Source: CAYTZH01 sp964442285
GTDB taxonomy: Bacteria > Myxococcota_A > UBA9160 > JAFDET01
DNA: 64,000 nucleotides
Assembly: GCA_964442285.1 (NCBI GenBank)
Contig: CAYTZH010000005.1
Coordinates: 88,665 to 152,664 of the forward strand
Direction of reading: 5' to 3'
The notes beneath the pieces were generated by a model that worked only from the letters and a program-made list of their open reading frames with translations, did not search any database and had not been told where the DNA came from. Made by a program: the position numbers and the translations under genes. Shown piece by piece: positions 14,899 to 23,747 of this stretch; position 1 is the first letter of the stretch, and the number at the start of each line of letters is the position of its first letter.

Positions 14899-17800
14899 GT
14901 GGCGAATCTCTTCTACCGCAATCGCCGGCTCACCGTCCTGATCCTCGGCCTGCTGGCCGTGGCGGGAGCGGCCTCGCTCCAGACCCTCGCGCGCCAGGAG
15001 GACCCGACCCTCAGTCGCCGCTTCGGGCGCGTCACCACCTTCTACCCGGGCGCCAGCGCCCTGCGCGTCGAATCCCTGGTCACCGAGAAGATCGAGACGC
15101 GGCTCCAGGAGTTGCACGAGATCAAGGAGATCTCCTCCCAGTCGCGCACGGGGGTCTCGGTGGTGCGCATCGAGCTCGAGGACGAGTACGACGAGTCCAC
15201 CGTCGACGAGGTCTGGTCGAAGGTGCGCGACAAGCTCGCCGATAGCGAGGCGGACCTGCCGGCGGGCGCGGCGGCGCCCGATTTCGAGGACCAGACCTCC
15301 ACGGCGCTCACCCTGGTGGTGGGCTTCACCTGGAACGGGGAGGGCCCCATCCAGCTCGGCCTCCTCACGCGGCTCGCCGAGGAGCTGGAGAACCGGCTCC
15401 GCAACGTCCCGCGCACCAAGGAGACCGATCTCTTCGGTGAGGCGGAGGAGGAGGTGCGGGTGACGGTCGACCCGCTCGCCCTGGCCTCGCTCGACCTCAC
15501 CGTCGCCGAGGTGTCGGCCGCCATCGCCCGGGCCGACGCCAAGATGCCGGCCGGCCAGCTCCGCGGCGCCCGCAACGATCTCCTGCTGGAGGTCCGGGGC
15601 GAGCTCCTGAGTCTCGAGCGGATCCGCCGCATCCCGGTCCGCCAGGACGCCGAGGGCGACTCGCTCCTGGTGGGCGACGTGGCCGTGGTGGAGAAGGCGT
15701 GGCGCGAGCCGCCGCCCGCCATCGCCCTGGTGGGCGGCGAGACCGGCGTGATGGTGTCGGCCACGATGGAGTCCGGTCACCGGGTCGACCGCTGGGCCGA
15801 GCAGGCCCGCGAGGTGGTGGAGGCCTTCCGCCGGGAGATCCCCGACGGGGTGGGGTACCGGGTGCTCTTCGACCAGAGCGTCTACACCGAAGAGCGGCTG
15901 GGCACCCTGGTGGGGAACCTGGTGCTCGGCGCGGCCATCGTGGTGGCGGTGCTCTTCTTCATGATGGGGGCGCGTTCGGCGCTGGTCGTGGCGAGCGCCC
16001 TGCCCATCACCTTCGCCGCGGTCCTGGCCGAGCTGAACCTGCTCGGTGTTCCTCTCCACCAGACCTCGATCACCGGCCTCATCCTCGCCCTGGGCCTGCT
16101 GATCGACAACGCCATCGTGGTGGTGGACGAGTACAACCTGCGAGCGCGCAGCGGCGAGGCGCCGGGGGCGGCCGTGGCCGCCACGGTGCGACACCTGTTC
16201 GTGCCGCTCGCGGCCTCGACCCTGACCACGGTGCTGGCCTTCCTGCCGATCGTGCTGATGCCCGGCGGCGCGGGCGAGTTCGTGGGCCCGATCTCGATCG
16301 GCGTCGGGCTGTCGGTGGTCACCTCCTTCCTCGTCACCATGACCCTGATCGTGGCCCTCGCGGCGTTCTCCGACCGCCGGCGCCCGGCGGCGGCGGAGAC
16401 CTCGCGCTGGTGGCGGGACGGCTTCTCCCACGAGGGGCTGGCCGGGATCTATCGGCGCGGGCTGCGCCTCGTCCTCGAGCGGCCGGCGATCGGGGTGGCC
16501 TTCTCGCTGCTCCTGCCCCTGGTGGGCTTCGGCCTCGCCGGCACGCTCAGCCAGCAGTTCTTCCCGGCGAACGACCGCAACCAGTTCCAGGTACAGCTGG
16601 TGCTGCCCTCCCAGAGCTCCATCGAGGAGACCCGCAGCGCGGCCCTGGAGGCGCGGGCGCTGATCCACGGGCACCCCGAGGTGCAGGAGAGCCACTGGAT
16701 GGTGGGGGAGTCGCCGCCCCGGGTCTTCTACAACATGTTCGGCAACGAGGACGGCGTGGCGAGCTTCGCCGGCGGCTTCGTCACCACCCTCTCCCCCGAG
16801 GCCACCGAGCGTCTCCTGCCCGCCCTCCAGCGCGAGCTGATCGAGGCCTTCCCGGGAGCCCGCGTGGTGGCCCTTCCCTTCGAACAGGGCCCGCCCTTCG
16901 ACGCGCCCATCGAGGTCCGCATCGTGGGCCCCGACCTGGAGGAGCTCCGCCGCCTGGGGGACGCGATGCGCGCCGTCCTCGCGCGCACCGAGAACGTCAC
17001 CTTCACCGCCGCGAAGCTGGCCGGGGGCGAGCCCAAGCTGCGGGTCGAGGCCGACGAGGACGCGGCCCGCCTGACCGGTTTGCGCCTCGCCGACATCGCC
17101 GACCAGCTGAACGCCCGTCTCGAGGGCGCCCTGGGCGGCTCGGTGCTCGAGGCCAACGAGGAGATCCCCGTGCGGGTGCGGGTGGCCCAGGCGGATCGGG
17201 AGAGCCTGGCGGGCATCGAGTCGGGTCGGCTGCTGGCCCCGGTGCGCGAGGGCGCCGCGGACCGGTCGACGCTGCCCGGCGTACCGCTCTCGGCATTGGC
17301 CGAGACCCGGCTCGTGCCGGAGCTGGCCACCGTCAACCGCCGCAACGGCGAGCGGGTGAACACCGTGCAGGCCTTCCTGGTTCCCTACGCCTTCATCGCC
17401 GACTCGCTCGCCGACTTCCAGCGCCGCTTCGCGGAGGCCGGGATCGCGCTGCCGGAGGGCTACCGCGTGGAGTTCGGCGGCGAGGAGGAGCAGCGCAGCG
17501 ACGCCATGGGCAAGCTGGCGGCGTTCGCACTGCCGCTGTTCGTGGTGATGGCCGGGTCCATCGTGCTCACCTTCAACTCCTTCCGCCTGGCGGGCATCAT
17601 CTTCGCCGTGGCGTTCCTGGCGGTCGGGCTGGCCCTGCTCGGCGTCCGGATCTTCGGCTACCCGATGGGCTTCGTCGCCATCGTCGGCACCATGGGCCTG
17701 GTGGGGCTGGCGATCAACGACGCCATCGTGGTCCTGAACGCCCTGCGTGCCGACCCCCGGGCGCGCGCCGCCGACGTGGAAGGCAGCATCCGCGTGGTGG

Positions 17801-18099
17801 TGGGCGCCACCCGCCACATCGTGGCCACGAGCCTCACGACCATGGGCGGCTTCGCGCCGCTGATCCTGTTCGGAGGGCGCTTCTGGCCGCCCATGGCCAC
17901 GGCCATCGCCGGCGGCGTCGCCGGCGCCACCGTCCTCGCGCTGGTGTTCGTACCCTCGGTATTCATGGCCATCCGCCGGCGGGAGACGCGGCGGGCTGCT
18001 ACTGCTCCCGAGCGTGCCGTTCCGGGATCCCGCCGATCCGTCCCTCGCGGACCCGCTGCCCCCGAACCCGCTGCCGCTGCTCGGTCGCTGGCTCCGTGA
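14899..18099 (+). CDS. RND-family efflux transporter (AcrB-like)
   Basis: A 1066-residue inner-membrane proton-drug antiporter with full RND architecture: TM1 (about 9-28), periplasmic porter loop, TM2-6, TM7 near 530, second porter loop, TM8-12. ARQEDPTLSRRFGRVTTFYPGA near the N-terminus, LILALGLLIDNAIVVVDEYN in the TM4 region with its conserved acidic residues, and GTMGLVGLAINDAIVVLNAL in the second half are typical of the heavy-metal/multidrug RND group with short first loops. The last 28 or so residues, beyond MAIRRRE, are Arg/Ala/Pro-rich and overlap the pdxH gene by 86 bases in another frame. Confidence 0.93.
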   Translation: MANLFYRNRRLTVLILGLLAVAGAASLQTLARQEDPTLSRRFGRVTTFYPGASALRVESLVTEKIETRLQELHEIKEISSQSRTGVSVVRIELEDEYDESTVDEVWSKVRDKLADSEADLPAGAAAPDFEDQTSTALTLVVGFTWNGEGPIQLGLLTRLAEELENRLRNVPRTKETDLFGEAEEEVRVTVDPLALASLDLTVAEVSAAIARADAKMPAGQLRGARNDLLLEVRGELLSLERIRRIPVRQDAEGDSLLVGDVAVVEKAWREPPPAIALVGGETGVMVSATMESGHRVDRWAEQAREVVEAFRREIPDGVGYRVLFDQSVYTEERLGTLVGNLVLGAAIVVAVLFFMMGARSALVVASALPITFAAVLAELNLLGVPLHQTSITGLILALGLLIDNAIVVVDEYNLRARSGEAPGAAVAATVRHLFVPLAASTLTTVLAFLPIVLMPGGAGEFVGPISIGVGLSVVTSFLVTMTLIVALAAFSDRRRPAAAETSRWWRDGFSHEGLAGIYRRGLRLVLERPAIGVAFSLLLPLVGFGLAGTLSQQFFPANDRNQFQVQLVLPSQSSIEETRSAALEARALIHGHPEVQESHWMVGESPPRVFYNMFGNEDGVASFAGGFVTTLSPEATERLLPALQRELIEAFPGARVVALPFEQGPPFDAPIEVRIVGPDLEELRRLGDAMRAVLARTENVTFTAAKLAGGEPKLRVEADEDAARLTGLRLADIADQLNARLEGALGGSVLEANEEIPVRVRVAQADRESLAGIESGRLLAPVREGAADRSTLPGVPLSALAETRLVPELATVNRRNGERVNTVQAFLVPYAFIADSLADFQRRFAEAGIALPEGYRVEFGGEEEQRSDAMGKLAAFALPLFVVMAGSIVLTFNSFRLAGIIFAVAFLAVGLALLGVRIFGYPMGFVAIVGTMGLVGLAINDAIVVLNALRADPRARAADVEGSIRVVVGATRHIVATSLTTMGGFAPLILFGGRFWPPMATAIAGGVAGATVLALVFVPSVFMAIRRRETRRAATAPERAVPGSRRSVPRGPAAPEPAAAARSLAP

Positions 18100-18682
18100 G
18101 GCCCGCGAGCGTCGCGACCAGCCCAATCCCTGGGCGATGACCCTGGCCACCGCCGACGCCGACGGACGACCCTCGGCGCGGGTGGTGCTGTGCCGGGGCT
18201 TCGACGAGGCCCGGGGCTTCCTGGTCTTCTATTCCAACCGGGAGAGCGCGAAGGGGCGGGAGCTGGCGACCCGCCCCTGGGCGGCGGTCACCCTGCATTG
18301 GGACGTGTTGGCCCGCCAGGCGCGGGTCTCCGGGCCGGTGGTGCACTCGCCGGACGCCGAGTCCGACGCCTACTTCGCCGGTCGCCCTCGGCTCGCGCAG
18401 ATCGCCGCGTCCGCCAGTCGTCAGAGCCAGCCGGTTCCCTCCCGGCGCGCGCTCCTGGCGCGCCTGGCCTCGGAGTCCGAGCGCCTCGGCGGCGCCGAGA
18501 GCGGACCCGCCGTGCCGCGCCCGCCCCACTGGGGCGGCTATCGCCTCTGGGCGGAGCAGGTGGAGCTCTGGGTGGGTGCGGAGGGGCGTGCCCACGATCG
18601 CGGTCGCTGGCTGCGGCCGCTCTCGTCGACCCCGGACGGCTTCGCAGCCGGGGACTGGAAGGTGTCGCGCCTGCAGCCTTGA
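18014..18682 (+). CDS. pdxH: Pyridoxamine 5'-phosphate oxidase
   Basis: A 222-residue FMN enzyme oxidising pyridoxine/pyridoxamine 5'-phosphate to pyridoxal 5'-phosphate. Family landmarks are present: AMTLATADADGRPSARVVLC (42-61), GFLVFYSNRESAKGRELATR, AAVTLHWDVLARQARVSG, and the C-terminal VELWVGAEGRAHDR...WKVSRLQP, which ends in the usual RLXP. The GTG start gives the normal N-terminal DPLPPNPLPLLGRWL helix, so the 86-base overlap with the RND gene seems real. It converges with the SRPBCC gene, with 14 bases between stops. Confidence 0.94.
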   Translation: MPFRDPADPSLADPLPPNPLPLLGRWLREARERRDQPNPWAMTLATADADGRPSARVVLCRGFDEARGFLVFYSNRESAKGRELATRPWAAVTLHWDVLARQARVSGPVVHSPDAESDAYFAGRPRLAQIAASASRQSQPVPSRRALLARLASESERLGGAESGPAVPRPPHWGGYRLWAEQVELWVGAEGRAHDRGRWLRPLSSTPDGFAAGDWKVSRLQP

Positions 18683-18696
18683 GCGCTTCGGGGCGA

Positions 18697-19158
18697 TCAG
18701 CCCCGATCGGCGCGGGCGACGCGATCGTCGAGGGTGCGCTTCAGGCCGTCGAGCGCCTGCCGACCGATCCACTGGAAGGCCAGCTGCAGCAGCGGGTCCG
18801 CCAGGCGGCGCAGCCCCTTCAGGGTCAGCACGGCGTCGTAGGTGATCCGTGTCTTCCCGCCCAGCTTGCGGAAGGTGATGGTGTCCTCGGAGCGGACGTC
18901 GCCCGTCTCTCCCACGAAGACCACCCGCCGCGGCGCCTCGAGCTTGGTCACCTCGTAGCGCATGGGGATCTCGCGTCCGAAGAAGCGCACCTCCAGCGCG
19001 AAGGCCGAGCCCGGTGCCACGGGGCCTTCGTCCAGGCGCTCGGCCCGGACGACGCCCGGATCCCACTCGCGGGCGTGGCTGAAGTCCGCGAGGTAGGCGA
19101 AGAGGTCCTCTCGCGAGGCGGGGACGTCGAAGCTGGCGGTGAAGCGGGCCAAGGACAC
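18697..19158 (-). CDS. SRPBCC-family ligand-binding protein
   Basis: A 153-residue START/polyketide-cyclase-like protein. The fold pattern is clear: ARFTASFDVPASREDLFAYL, then DFSHAREWDPGVVRAERL, EVRFFGREIPMRYEVTKLEA and TFRKLGGKTRITYDAVLTL. The C-terminal helix is LQLAFQWIGRQALDGLKRTL. It likely binds a hydrophobic ligand; catalysis is not demonstrable. Start GTG 19158 matches the normal domain beginning and lies 16 bases after a TACGCT box (19175-19180). A longer GTG start at 19212 would add 18 unconserved residues. It is divergent from the SDR gene. Confidence 0.8.
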   Translation of the reverse strand: MSLARFTASFDVPASREDLFAYLADFSHAREWDPGVVRAERLDEGPVAPGSAFALEVRFFGREIPMRYEVTKLEAPRRVVFVGETGDVRSEDTITFRKLGGKTRITYDAVLTLKGLRRLADPLLQLAFQWIGRQALDGLKRTLDDRVARADRG

Positions 19159-19174
19159 TCCTTGCTGTCCCGGG

Positions 19175-19180
19175 AGCGTA
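19175..19180 (-). promoter_or_regulatory. Candidate -10 box of the SRPBCC gene
   Basis: TACGCT on the minus strand, 16 bases before GTG 19158, with AAGGA next to the start codon. Its position inside the longer reading frame argues for the shorter protein. Confidence 0.4.
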
Positions 19181-19215
19181 ACCGTGGGCGGGCTGCCGAC
19201 AACTTCCGCCACGGC

Positions 19216-19243
19216 TTGACGCGATGCGGGCCCCGGTCACGCT
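19216..19243 (+). promoter_or_regulatory. Sigma-70-like promoter of the SDR gene
   Basis: TTGACG (19216-19221), a 16-base spacer, CACGCT (19238-19243), then six bases to ATG 19250. This is the best -35 element seen among the leaderless candidates. Confidence 0.5.
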
Positions 19244-19249
19244 TGCCTG

Positions 19250-19999
19250 ATGATGCCGCGGGTCCTCGTCCAAGGCGCCAGTCGGGGGATCGGCCTGGCG
19301 CTGGTCCGGACGCTGCTGGCTCGGCGCGAGGTGGAGCGCGTGTTCGCCACCTGTCGCCGTCCCGGCGCGGCGAAGGACCTCCAGATCCTGGCGGACTCCC
19401 ACCGGGATCGGCTGCGGCTGCTCTCCCTCGACGTCCGCGACGAGGCCACGGTGTCGGCCACCGCCGGGCGCGTCTCGGCCGAGACCGACCGTCTCCACCT
19501 CCTGGTCAACTGCGCGGGGGTGCTCCACGGCGACGGCCTGGCCCCCGAGAAGAAGCTCTCCCAGGTCGATCCCGAACGCCTGCGCCACGCCTTCGAGGTG
19601 AATGCCTTCGGGCCCCTGCTGGTGGCGAAGCACTTCCACCCGCTGCTCCGCCACGACGAGCGGGCCGTGCTCGCCAACCTGTCGGCCCGGGTGGGCAGCG
19701 TGGGCGACAACCGCCTGGGCGGCTGGTACGCCTACCGGGCCTCGAAGGCGGCCCAGAACATGTTCACCCGCAACCTGGCCATCGAGCTCGGGCGGCGGGC
19801 GCCGCACCTCGTGGTCGTCGCGCTGCACCCGGGAACCGTCGACACGGACCTCTCGCGTCCCTTCCGGTCGGGGGTGAAGCCGGAGAAGCTCTTCCCGGCG
19901 GAGCGGGCCGCGCGCCAGCTGCTGGCGGTGATCGACGGGCTCTCGCCCGCCGACAGCGGGGCCTTCTTCGCCTGGGACGGCCAGCCGATCCCCTGGTGA
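19250..19999 (+). CDS. Short-chain dehydrogenase, C-factor-like
   Basis: A 249-residue classical SDR. The NAD(P)-binding motif GASRGIG is at 9-15, NCAG near 88-91, the catalytic Ser in LANLSARVGSVG, and YAYRASKAA supplies Tyr and Lys of the YxxxK pair. The sequence HPGTVDTDLSRPF is typical of the C-factor/sniffer-like subgroup related to myxobacterial CsgA. The substrate is unknown; some members of this subgroup act on phospholipid or carbonyl substrates. Only three bases separate its stop from that of the convergent P450. Confidence 0.9.
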   Translation: MMPRVLVQGASRGIGLALVRTLLARREVERVFATCRRPGAAKDLQILADSHRDRLRLLSLDVRDEATVSATAGRVSAETDRLHLLVNCAGVLHGDGLAPEKKLSQVDPERLRHAFEVNAFGPLLVAKHFHPLLRHDERAVLANLSARVGSVGDNRLGGWYAYRASKAAQNMFTRNLAIELGRRAPHLVVVALHPGTVDTDLSRPFRSGVKPEKLFPAERAARQLLAVIDGLSPADSGAFFAWDGQPIPW

Positions 20000-20002
20000 G
20001 GC

Positions 20003-21268
20003 TCAGGCGGGGCGGAGCTCGTACCGGAGCGGGAGGCGCTTCACGCCGCCCACCAGGCTCGAGTGGAGCCGGTCCACCGCGCCGCAGACCTCCACCTCCT
20101 CGATCCGCGGCAGCAGGTGCTTGTAGGCGGTCTTCATCTCCAGCCGCGCCAGGTGCGAGCCGAGGCAGAAGTGCTCGCCGATCCCGAAGCCCAGATGGGG
20201 GTTGGGATCGCGATCGATCCGGAACGAGAACGGGTCGTCGAAGACCTCCTCGTCCCGGTTGGCCGAAGGGTAGAAGAGCGCGAGGGCGTCGCCCTTGCGG
20301 ATCCGCTTGCCCCGCAGCTCGTAGTCCTCCGCGGCCGTGCGCGCGAAGTGGATGATGGGGCTGGTCCAGCGCACCACCTCGTCCACGGCGGTGTCGATCA
20401 GGTCGGGGTTCGCCTGCAGGGCGCGCAGCTGGTCCTGGTGCTCGACGAAGGCGAGCATGCCGCCGCTGGTGCCGTTGCGCGTGGTCTCGTTGCCCGCGAC
20501 GACGATGATGAGGCACCACGCCAGCTGGTCCATCAGCGGGAGCTTCTCGCCGTCGACCTCCATCTGGGTGAAGAGCGTCGCGAGGTCGTCCGCGGGGTTC
20601 TGGCGCTTGTCCTCGAGCATCTTGGCGAAGTAGGTGAAGAGCTCGATCATGGCGCCCCGCGCGGTCTCCTGGGGGTCCTTCCCTTCGACCTGGAAGTCGG
20701 GGTCGCCGGCGCCGATGGTGCGGTTCGTCCAGTCGAACAGCAGGTCCCAGTCCTCGCGCGGCACCCCCAGCAGCCAGGCGATGACCGCGATCGGTAGCGG
20801 CGCCGACACGCGCTCCACGAAGTCGCACTCGCCCGTGGCCGCCACCTTCTCCGCGATCTCGCGGCCCAGGCCGTCGACGATCTCGGCGCCGATGCGCTCG
20901 ATGTCGCTGTGGATCCGGCGCAGCGCCCGCGGCGTGAAACGCTTGGAGATCAGGCTCCGGTAGGTGCGGTGCTGGGGGTTGTCCATCTGGATCAGCGTGG
21001 GCGGGAACTCGTCGACGACCCGGTTCTCCTCGGGCTCGTGGGCGATCACCAGCCGCGGTCCGTTGAGGAAGCGGTCCGGCTGCTTCGAGATCTCGATGAC
21101 GTCCGCGTGCTTGGTGATGGCCCAGAACGGAATGCCGTCGGTGTTCTCCCAGCGGTGGACCGGGTCGTTTGCGCGCATCCAGGTCCAGGCCGCGTGGGGA
21201 TAGCCCGCGCGGGCGTAGTCCGCCGGGTGGATGATGTTGAAGTCCTCGAGGGGATGGGCTTCGGCCAC
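20003..21268 (-). CDS. Cytochrome P450, steroid/lipid-type
   Basis: A 421-residue soluble bacterial P450 monooxygenase. The I-helix oxygen-activating motif is AGNETT (258-263), the K-helix ExxR is EVVR (297-300), and the heme-binding loop is HLGFGIGEHFCLG with the axial cysteine at 368. Segments such as HPADYARAGYPHAAWTWMRA and NPQHRTYRSLISKRFTPRAL resemble the CYP125/CYP142/CYP124 group acting on sterol side chains or branched lipids. GTG 21268 is preferred because GGAGG lies six bases upstream. A KstR-like operator overlaps its promoter, supporting a sterol or steroid-like substrate. No ferredoxin gene is adjacent. Confidence 0.9.
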   Translation of the reverse strand: MAEAHPLEDFNIIHPADYARAGYPHAAWTWMRANDPVHRWENTDGIPFWAITKHADVIEISKQPDRFLNGPRLVIAHEPEENRVVDEFPPTLIQMDNPQHRTYRSLISKRFTPRALRRIHSDIERIGAEIVDGLGREIAEKVAATGECDFVERVSAPLPIAVIAWLLGVPREDWDLLFDWTNRTIGAGDPDFQVEGKDPQETARGAMIELFTYFAKMLEDKRQNPADDLATLFTQMEVDGEKLPLMDQLAWCLIIVVAGNETTRNGTSGGMLAFVEHQDQLRALQANPDLIDTAVDEVVRWTSPIIHFARTAAEDYELRGKRIRKGDALALFYPSANRDEEVFDDPFSFRIDRDPNPHLGFGIGEHFCLGSHLARLEMKTAYKHLLPRIEEVEVCGAVDRLHSSLVGGVKRLPLRYELRPA

Positions 21269-21331
21269 GGCGTCCTCCGCTTCGAGCCGGCTTCGCACTA
21301 GAATGCGGGGCCGGCGGATCCGGGAGCCGCG

Positions 21332-21361
21332 ATTGTAACCTGTTCTACCGGCTCCGTTCAC
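21332..21361 (-). promoter_or_regulatory. P450 promoter with KstR-like operator
   Basis: On the minus strand, GTGAAC (21356-21361) and TACAAT (21332-21337) are separated by 18 bases, a good -35/-10 pair. Overlapping it, 21334-21347 reads TGTAACCTGTTCTA on the plus strand. This fits the TNNAACNNGTTNNA pattern recognised by KstR-type TetR repressors of sterol catabolism. The same site lies upstream of the GH3 gene on the other strand. Confidence 0.55.
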
Positions 21362-21380
21362 CGCCCGCGATGGAGGCCCC

Positions 21381-23747
21381 GTGGACGGACCCGCTCCCTT
21401 CCGAGATCCGCGCCTCGACGTCGACCGGCGGGCCCAGGACCTGCTCGGGCGCATGACCCCCGAGGAGAAGGTCGCCCAGCTCGGCTGCGTCTGGTCCACC
21501 CAGCTGGTGGAAGGGGAGGGCTTCTCCCCGGCGCGGGCAGCCGAGCACCTGCACCACGGCACGGGCCAGATCACCCGGATCGGCGCCTCGACGGGGCTCC
21601 GCCCCCGCGAGAGCGCCGCCTTCATGAACGCCGTGCAGCGCTACCTGGTGGAGGAGACGCGGCTCGGGATCCCCGCGCTCGTCCACGAGGAGAGCACCGC
21701 GGGCTTCTGCGCGCGCGACGCCGACCAGTTCCCCCAGGCCATCGGCCTGGCCAGTACCTGGGACCCGGAGCGGGTCGAGCGGGCCGCCGCGGCGATCCGG
21801 CGGCAGATGCTCGCGGTCGGGGCGCGCCAGACCCTGGCGCCCGTGCTCGACGTGGCGCGCGACCCGCGCTGGGGCCGGGTGGAGGAGACCTACGGCGAGG
21901 ATCCCTACCTGGTGAGCCGCCTGGGCGTGGCCTACGTGCGCGGCATGCAGGGCCACGATCTCCGCGAGGGCGTGGTCGCCACGGGCAAGCACTTCCTGGG
22001 CTACGGCCTCTCCGAGGGCGGCCACAACCACAAGCCCGCCCACCTGGGCCCGCGCCTGCTGCGGGAGGTCTACGCGCGGCCTTTCCTCGCGGCGATCCAG
22101 GAGGCGGGCCTGGCCTCGGTGATGAACGCCTACAACGAGATCGACGGCCTGCCCTGTGGCGGGGCGCGCGAGGTCCTCGACGACCTGCTGCGGGGCGAGC
22201 TGGGCTTCGAGGGCACCGTCGTCGCCGACTACTTCACGACGCTCCTGCTGATCGCCTCGCACCGGGTGGCCGCGGACAAGGGCGCGGCCGCCCGGATGGC
22301 GCTGGAGGCGGGCCTGGACGTCGAGCTGCCCGCCCTCGACTGCTATCGCGAGCTGCTGGACGACCTGGCGCGCGGCGCGCTCGACGAGGCGCTGGTGGAC
22401 CGCTCCGTGCTCCGGGTGCTGCGACAGAAGCTCGCCCTCGGTCTCTTCGAGGCCCCCTTCGTCGAGGCGGACCGCGCGGCGGAGGTCTACCAGACCCCCG
22501 AGGTCCGGGGGCTGGCGCGGGCGCTGGCGGTCCGCTCCCTGGTGCTGCTGAAGAACGAGGGCGAGCTGCTGCCCCTCGACCCGACGGCGCGCATCGCGGT
22601 GGTGGGGCCCTGCGCGGACGACGTGCGCCTGCTCCAGGGCGACTACCACTACCCCGCCCACGCGGAGATCGTGTACCTGCGCAGCGACGACGACCTGGGC
22701 GCGGTGCTGCCCCGCAGCGACGCCGGGAGCGTCTTCGCGCCGGGCCCCTTCTACCCGCCGACGGTGACGCCCCTGGCGGGCATCCGCGCCGCCGTCGCCG
22801 ATCCCGGGCGCGTGGTCCACGCGCCCGGCTGTGCGCTCACGGGCGACGACCGCAGCGGCTTCGGCGCGGCGGTGGCCGCGGCCCGGGAGGCCGACGCGGT
22901 CGTCGTCTGCGTCGGCGGTCGCTCGGGTCTGGTGCCCCAGTGCACGGTCGGCGAGTTCCGCGACGCCTCGGACCTCGGCCTCACCGGACTCCAGACCGCC
23001 CTGGTCGGGGCGCTGGCGGAGACGGGGACCCCGCTGGTCCTGGTGGTGATCAGCGGTCGCGTGCACGCGCTCGGCGACGCGGTGGAGCGCGTCGCCGCCG
23101 CGATCGAGGCCTGGGTGCCGGGGGAGGAGGGCGGCCACGCCCTGGCCGACGTGCTCTTCGGCGCGGAGAACCCCTCGGGACGTCTGCCGGTGACGCTCCC
23201 GCGCAGCGCCGGCCAGGTGCCCCTCTATCTGGGGCAGCACTGGCCGACCCGGGGCGCGGCGGGTCCGTTCTGCCCGGACTACGTGAACGAGCCGGCGACG
23301 CCGCTCTTCCCCTTCGGCCACGGCATGTCCTACACCCGCTTCCGCTACGCGAACCTGGAGATCTCGCCGGCGACGGGGCCGGTCGACGGCGTCGTCGAGA
23401 TCGCCTGCGACGTCTGCAACGACGGCGAGCGCGCCGGCGAGGAGGTCGTGCAGCTCTACCTGCAGGACCGGGTGGCGAGCGTGGCGCGTCCCTTCCAGCA
23501 GCTCGCCGGCTTCGCCCGCGTGGCCCTGGCGCCCGGCCAGACCCGGCGGGTGCGCTTCTCGCTCCACCCGAGCCAGCTCGCCTTCTACGACCGGGAGATG
23601 CGCTTCGTGGTGGAGCCGGGGGAGGTGACGGTGCGGATCGCTGCGTCGAGCGAGGACGTGCGGCTCGAAGGCCAGCTCGTGCTCCGCGGCGAGACCCGGG
23701 AGCTGGACCCGCGGCGGGTCGTCCCCACCGCGGCGCGGCTCGACTAG
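21381..23747 (+). CDS. Glycoside hydrolase family 3 beta-glucosidase/xylosidase
   Basis: A 788-residue GH3 enzyme hydrolysing terminal beta-linked glucose or xylose. The N-terminal barrel (about 10-320) has DPRWGRVEETYGEDPYLVSR (161-180), VATGKHFLGYG with the conserved KH (203-204), and the nucleophile region FEGTVVADYF with D283. The second alpha/beta sandwich domain carries VRSLVLLKNEGELLPLD. A fibronectin-III-like C-terminal domain follows, from about residue 680 (GEEVVQLYLQDRVASVARPF). No signal peptide is visible, so it is probably cytoplasmic. GTG start follows ATGGAGGCCCC. The TAG stop interlocks with the convergent alpha-E gene on one CTAG. Confidence 0.93.
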   Translation: MDGPAPFRDPRLDVDRRAQDLLGRMTPEEKVAQLGCVWSTQLVEGEGFSPARAAEHLHHGTGQITRIGASTGLRPRESAAFMNAVQRYLVEETRLGIPALVHEESTAGFCARDADQFPQAIGLASTWDPERVERAAAAIRRQMLAVGARQTLAPVLDVARDPRWGRVEETYGEDPYLVSRLGVAYVRGMQGHDLREGVVATGKHFLGYGLSEGGHNHKPAHLGPRLLREVYARPFLAAIQEAGLASVMNAYNEIDGLPCGGAREVLDDLLRGELGFEGTVVADYFTTLLLIASHRVAADKGAAARMALEAGLDVELPALDCYRELLDDLARGALDEALVDRSVLRVLRQKLALGLFEAPFVEADRAAEVYQTPEVRGLARALAVRSLVLLKNEGELLPLDPTARIAVVGPCADDVRLLQGDYHYPAHAEIVYLRSDDDLGAVLPRSDAGSVFAPGPFYPPTVTPLAGIRAAVADPGRVVHAPGCALTGDDRSGFGAAVAAAREADAVVVCVGGRSGLVPQCTVGEFRDASDLGLTGLQTALVGALAETGTPLVLVVISGRVHALGDAVERVAAAIEAWVPGEEGGHALADVLFGAENPSGRLPVTLPRSAGQVPLYLGQHWPTRGAAGPFCPDYVNEPATPLFPFGHGMSYTRFRYANLEISPATGPVDGVVEIACDVCNDGERAGEEVVQLYLQDRVASVARPFQQLAGFARVALAPGQTRRVRFSLHPSQLAFYDREMRFVVEPGEVTVRIAASSEDVRLEGQLVLRGETRELDPRRVVPTAARLD

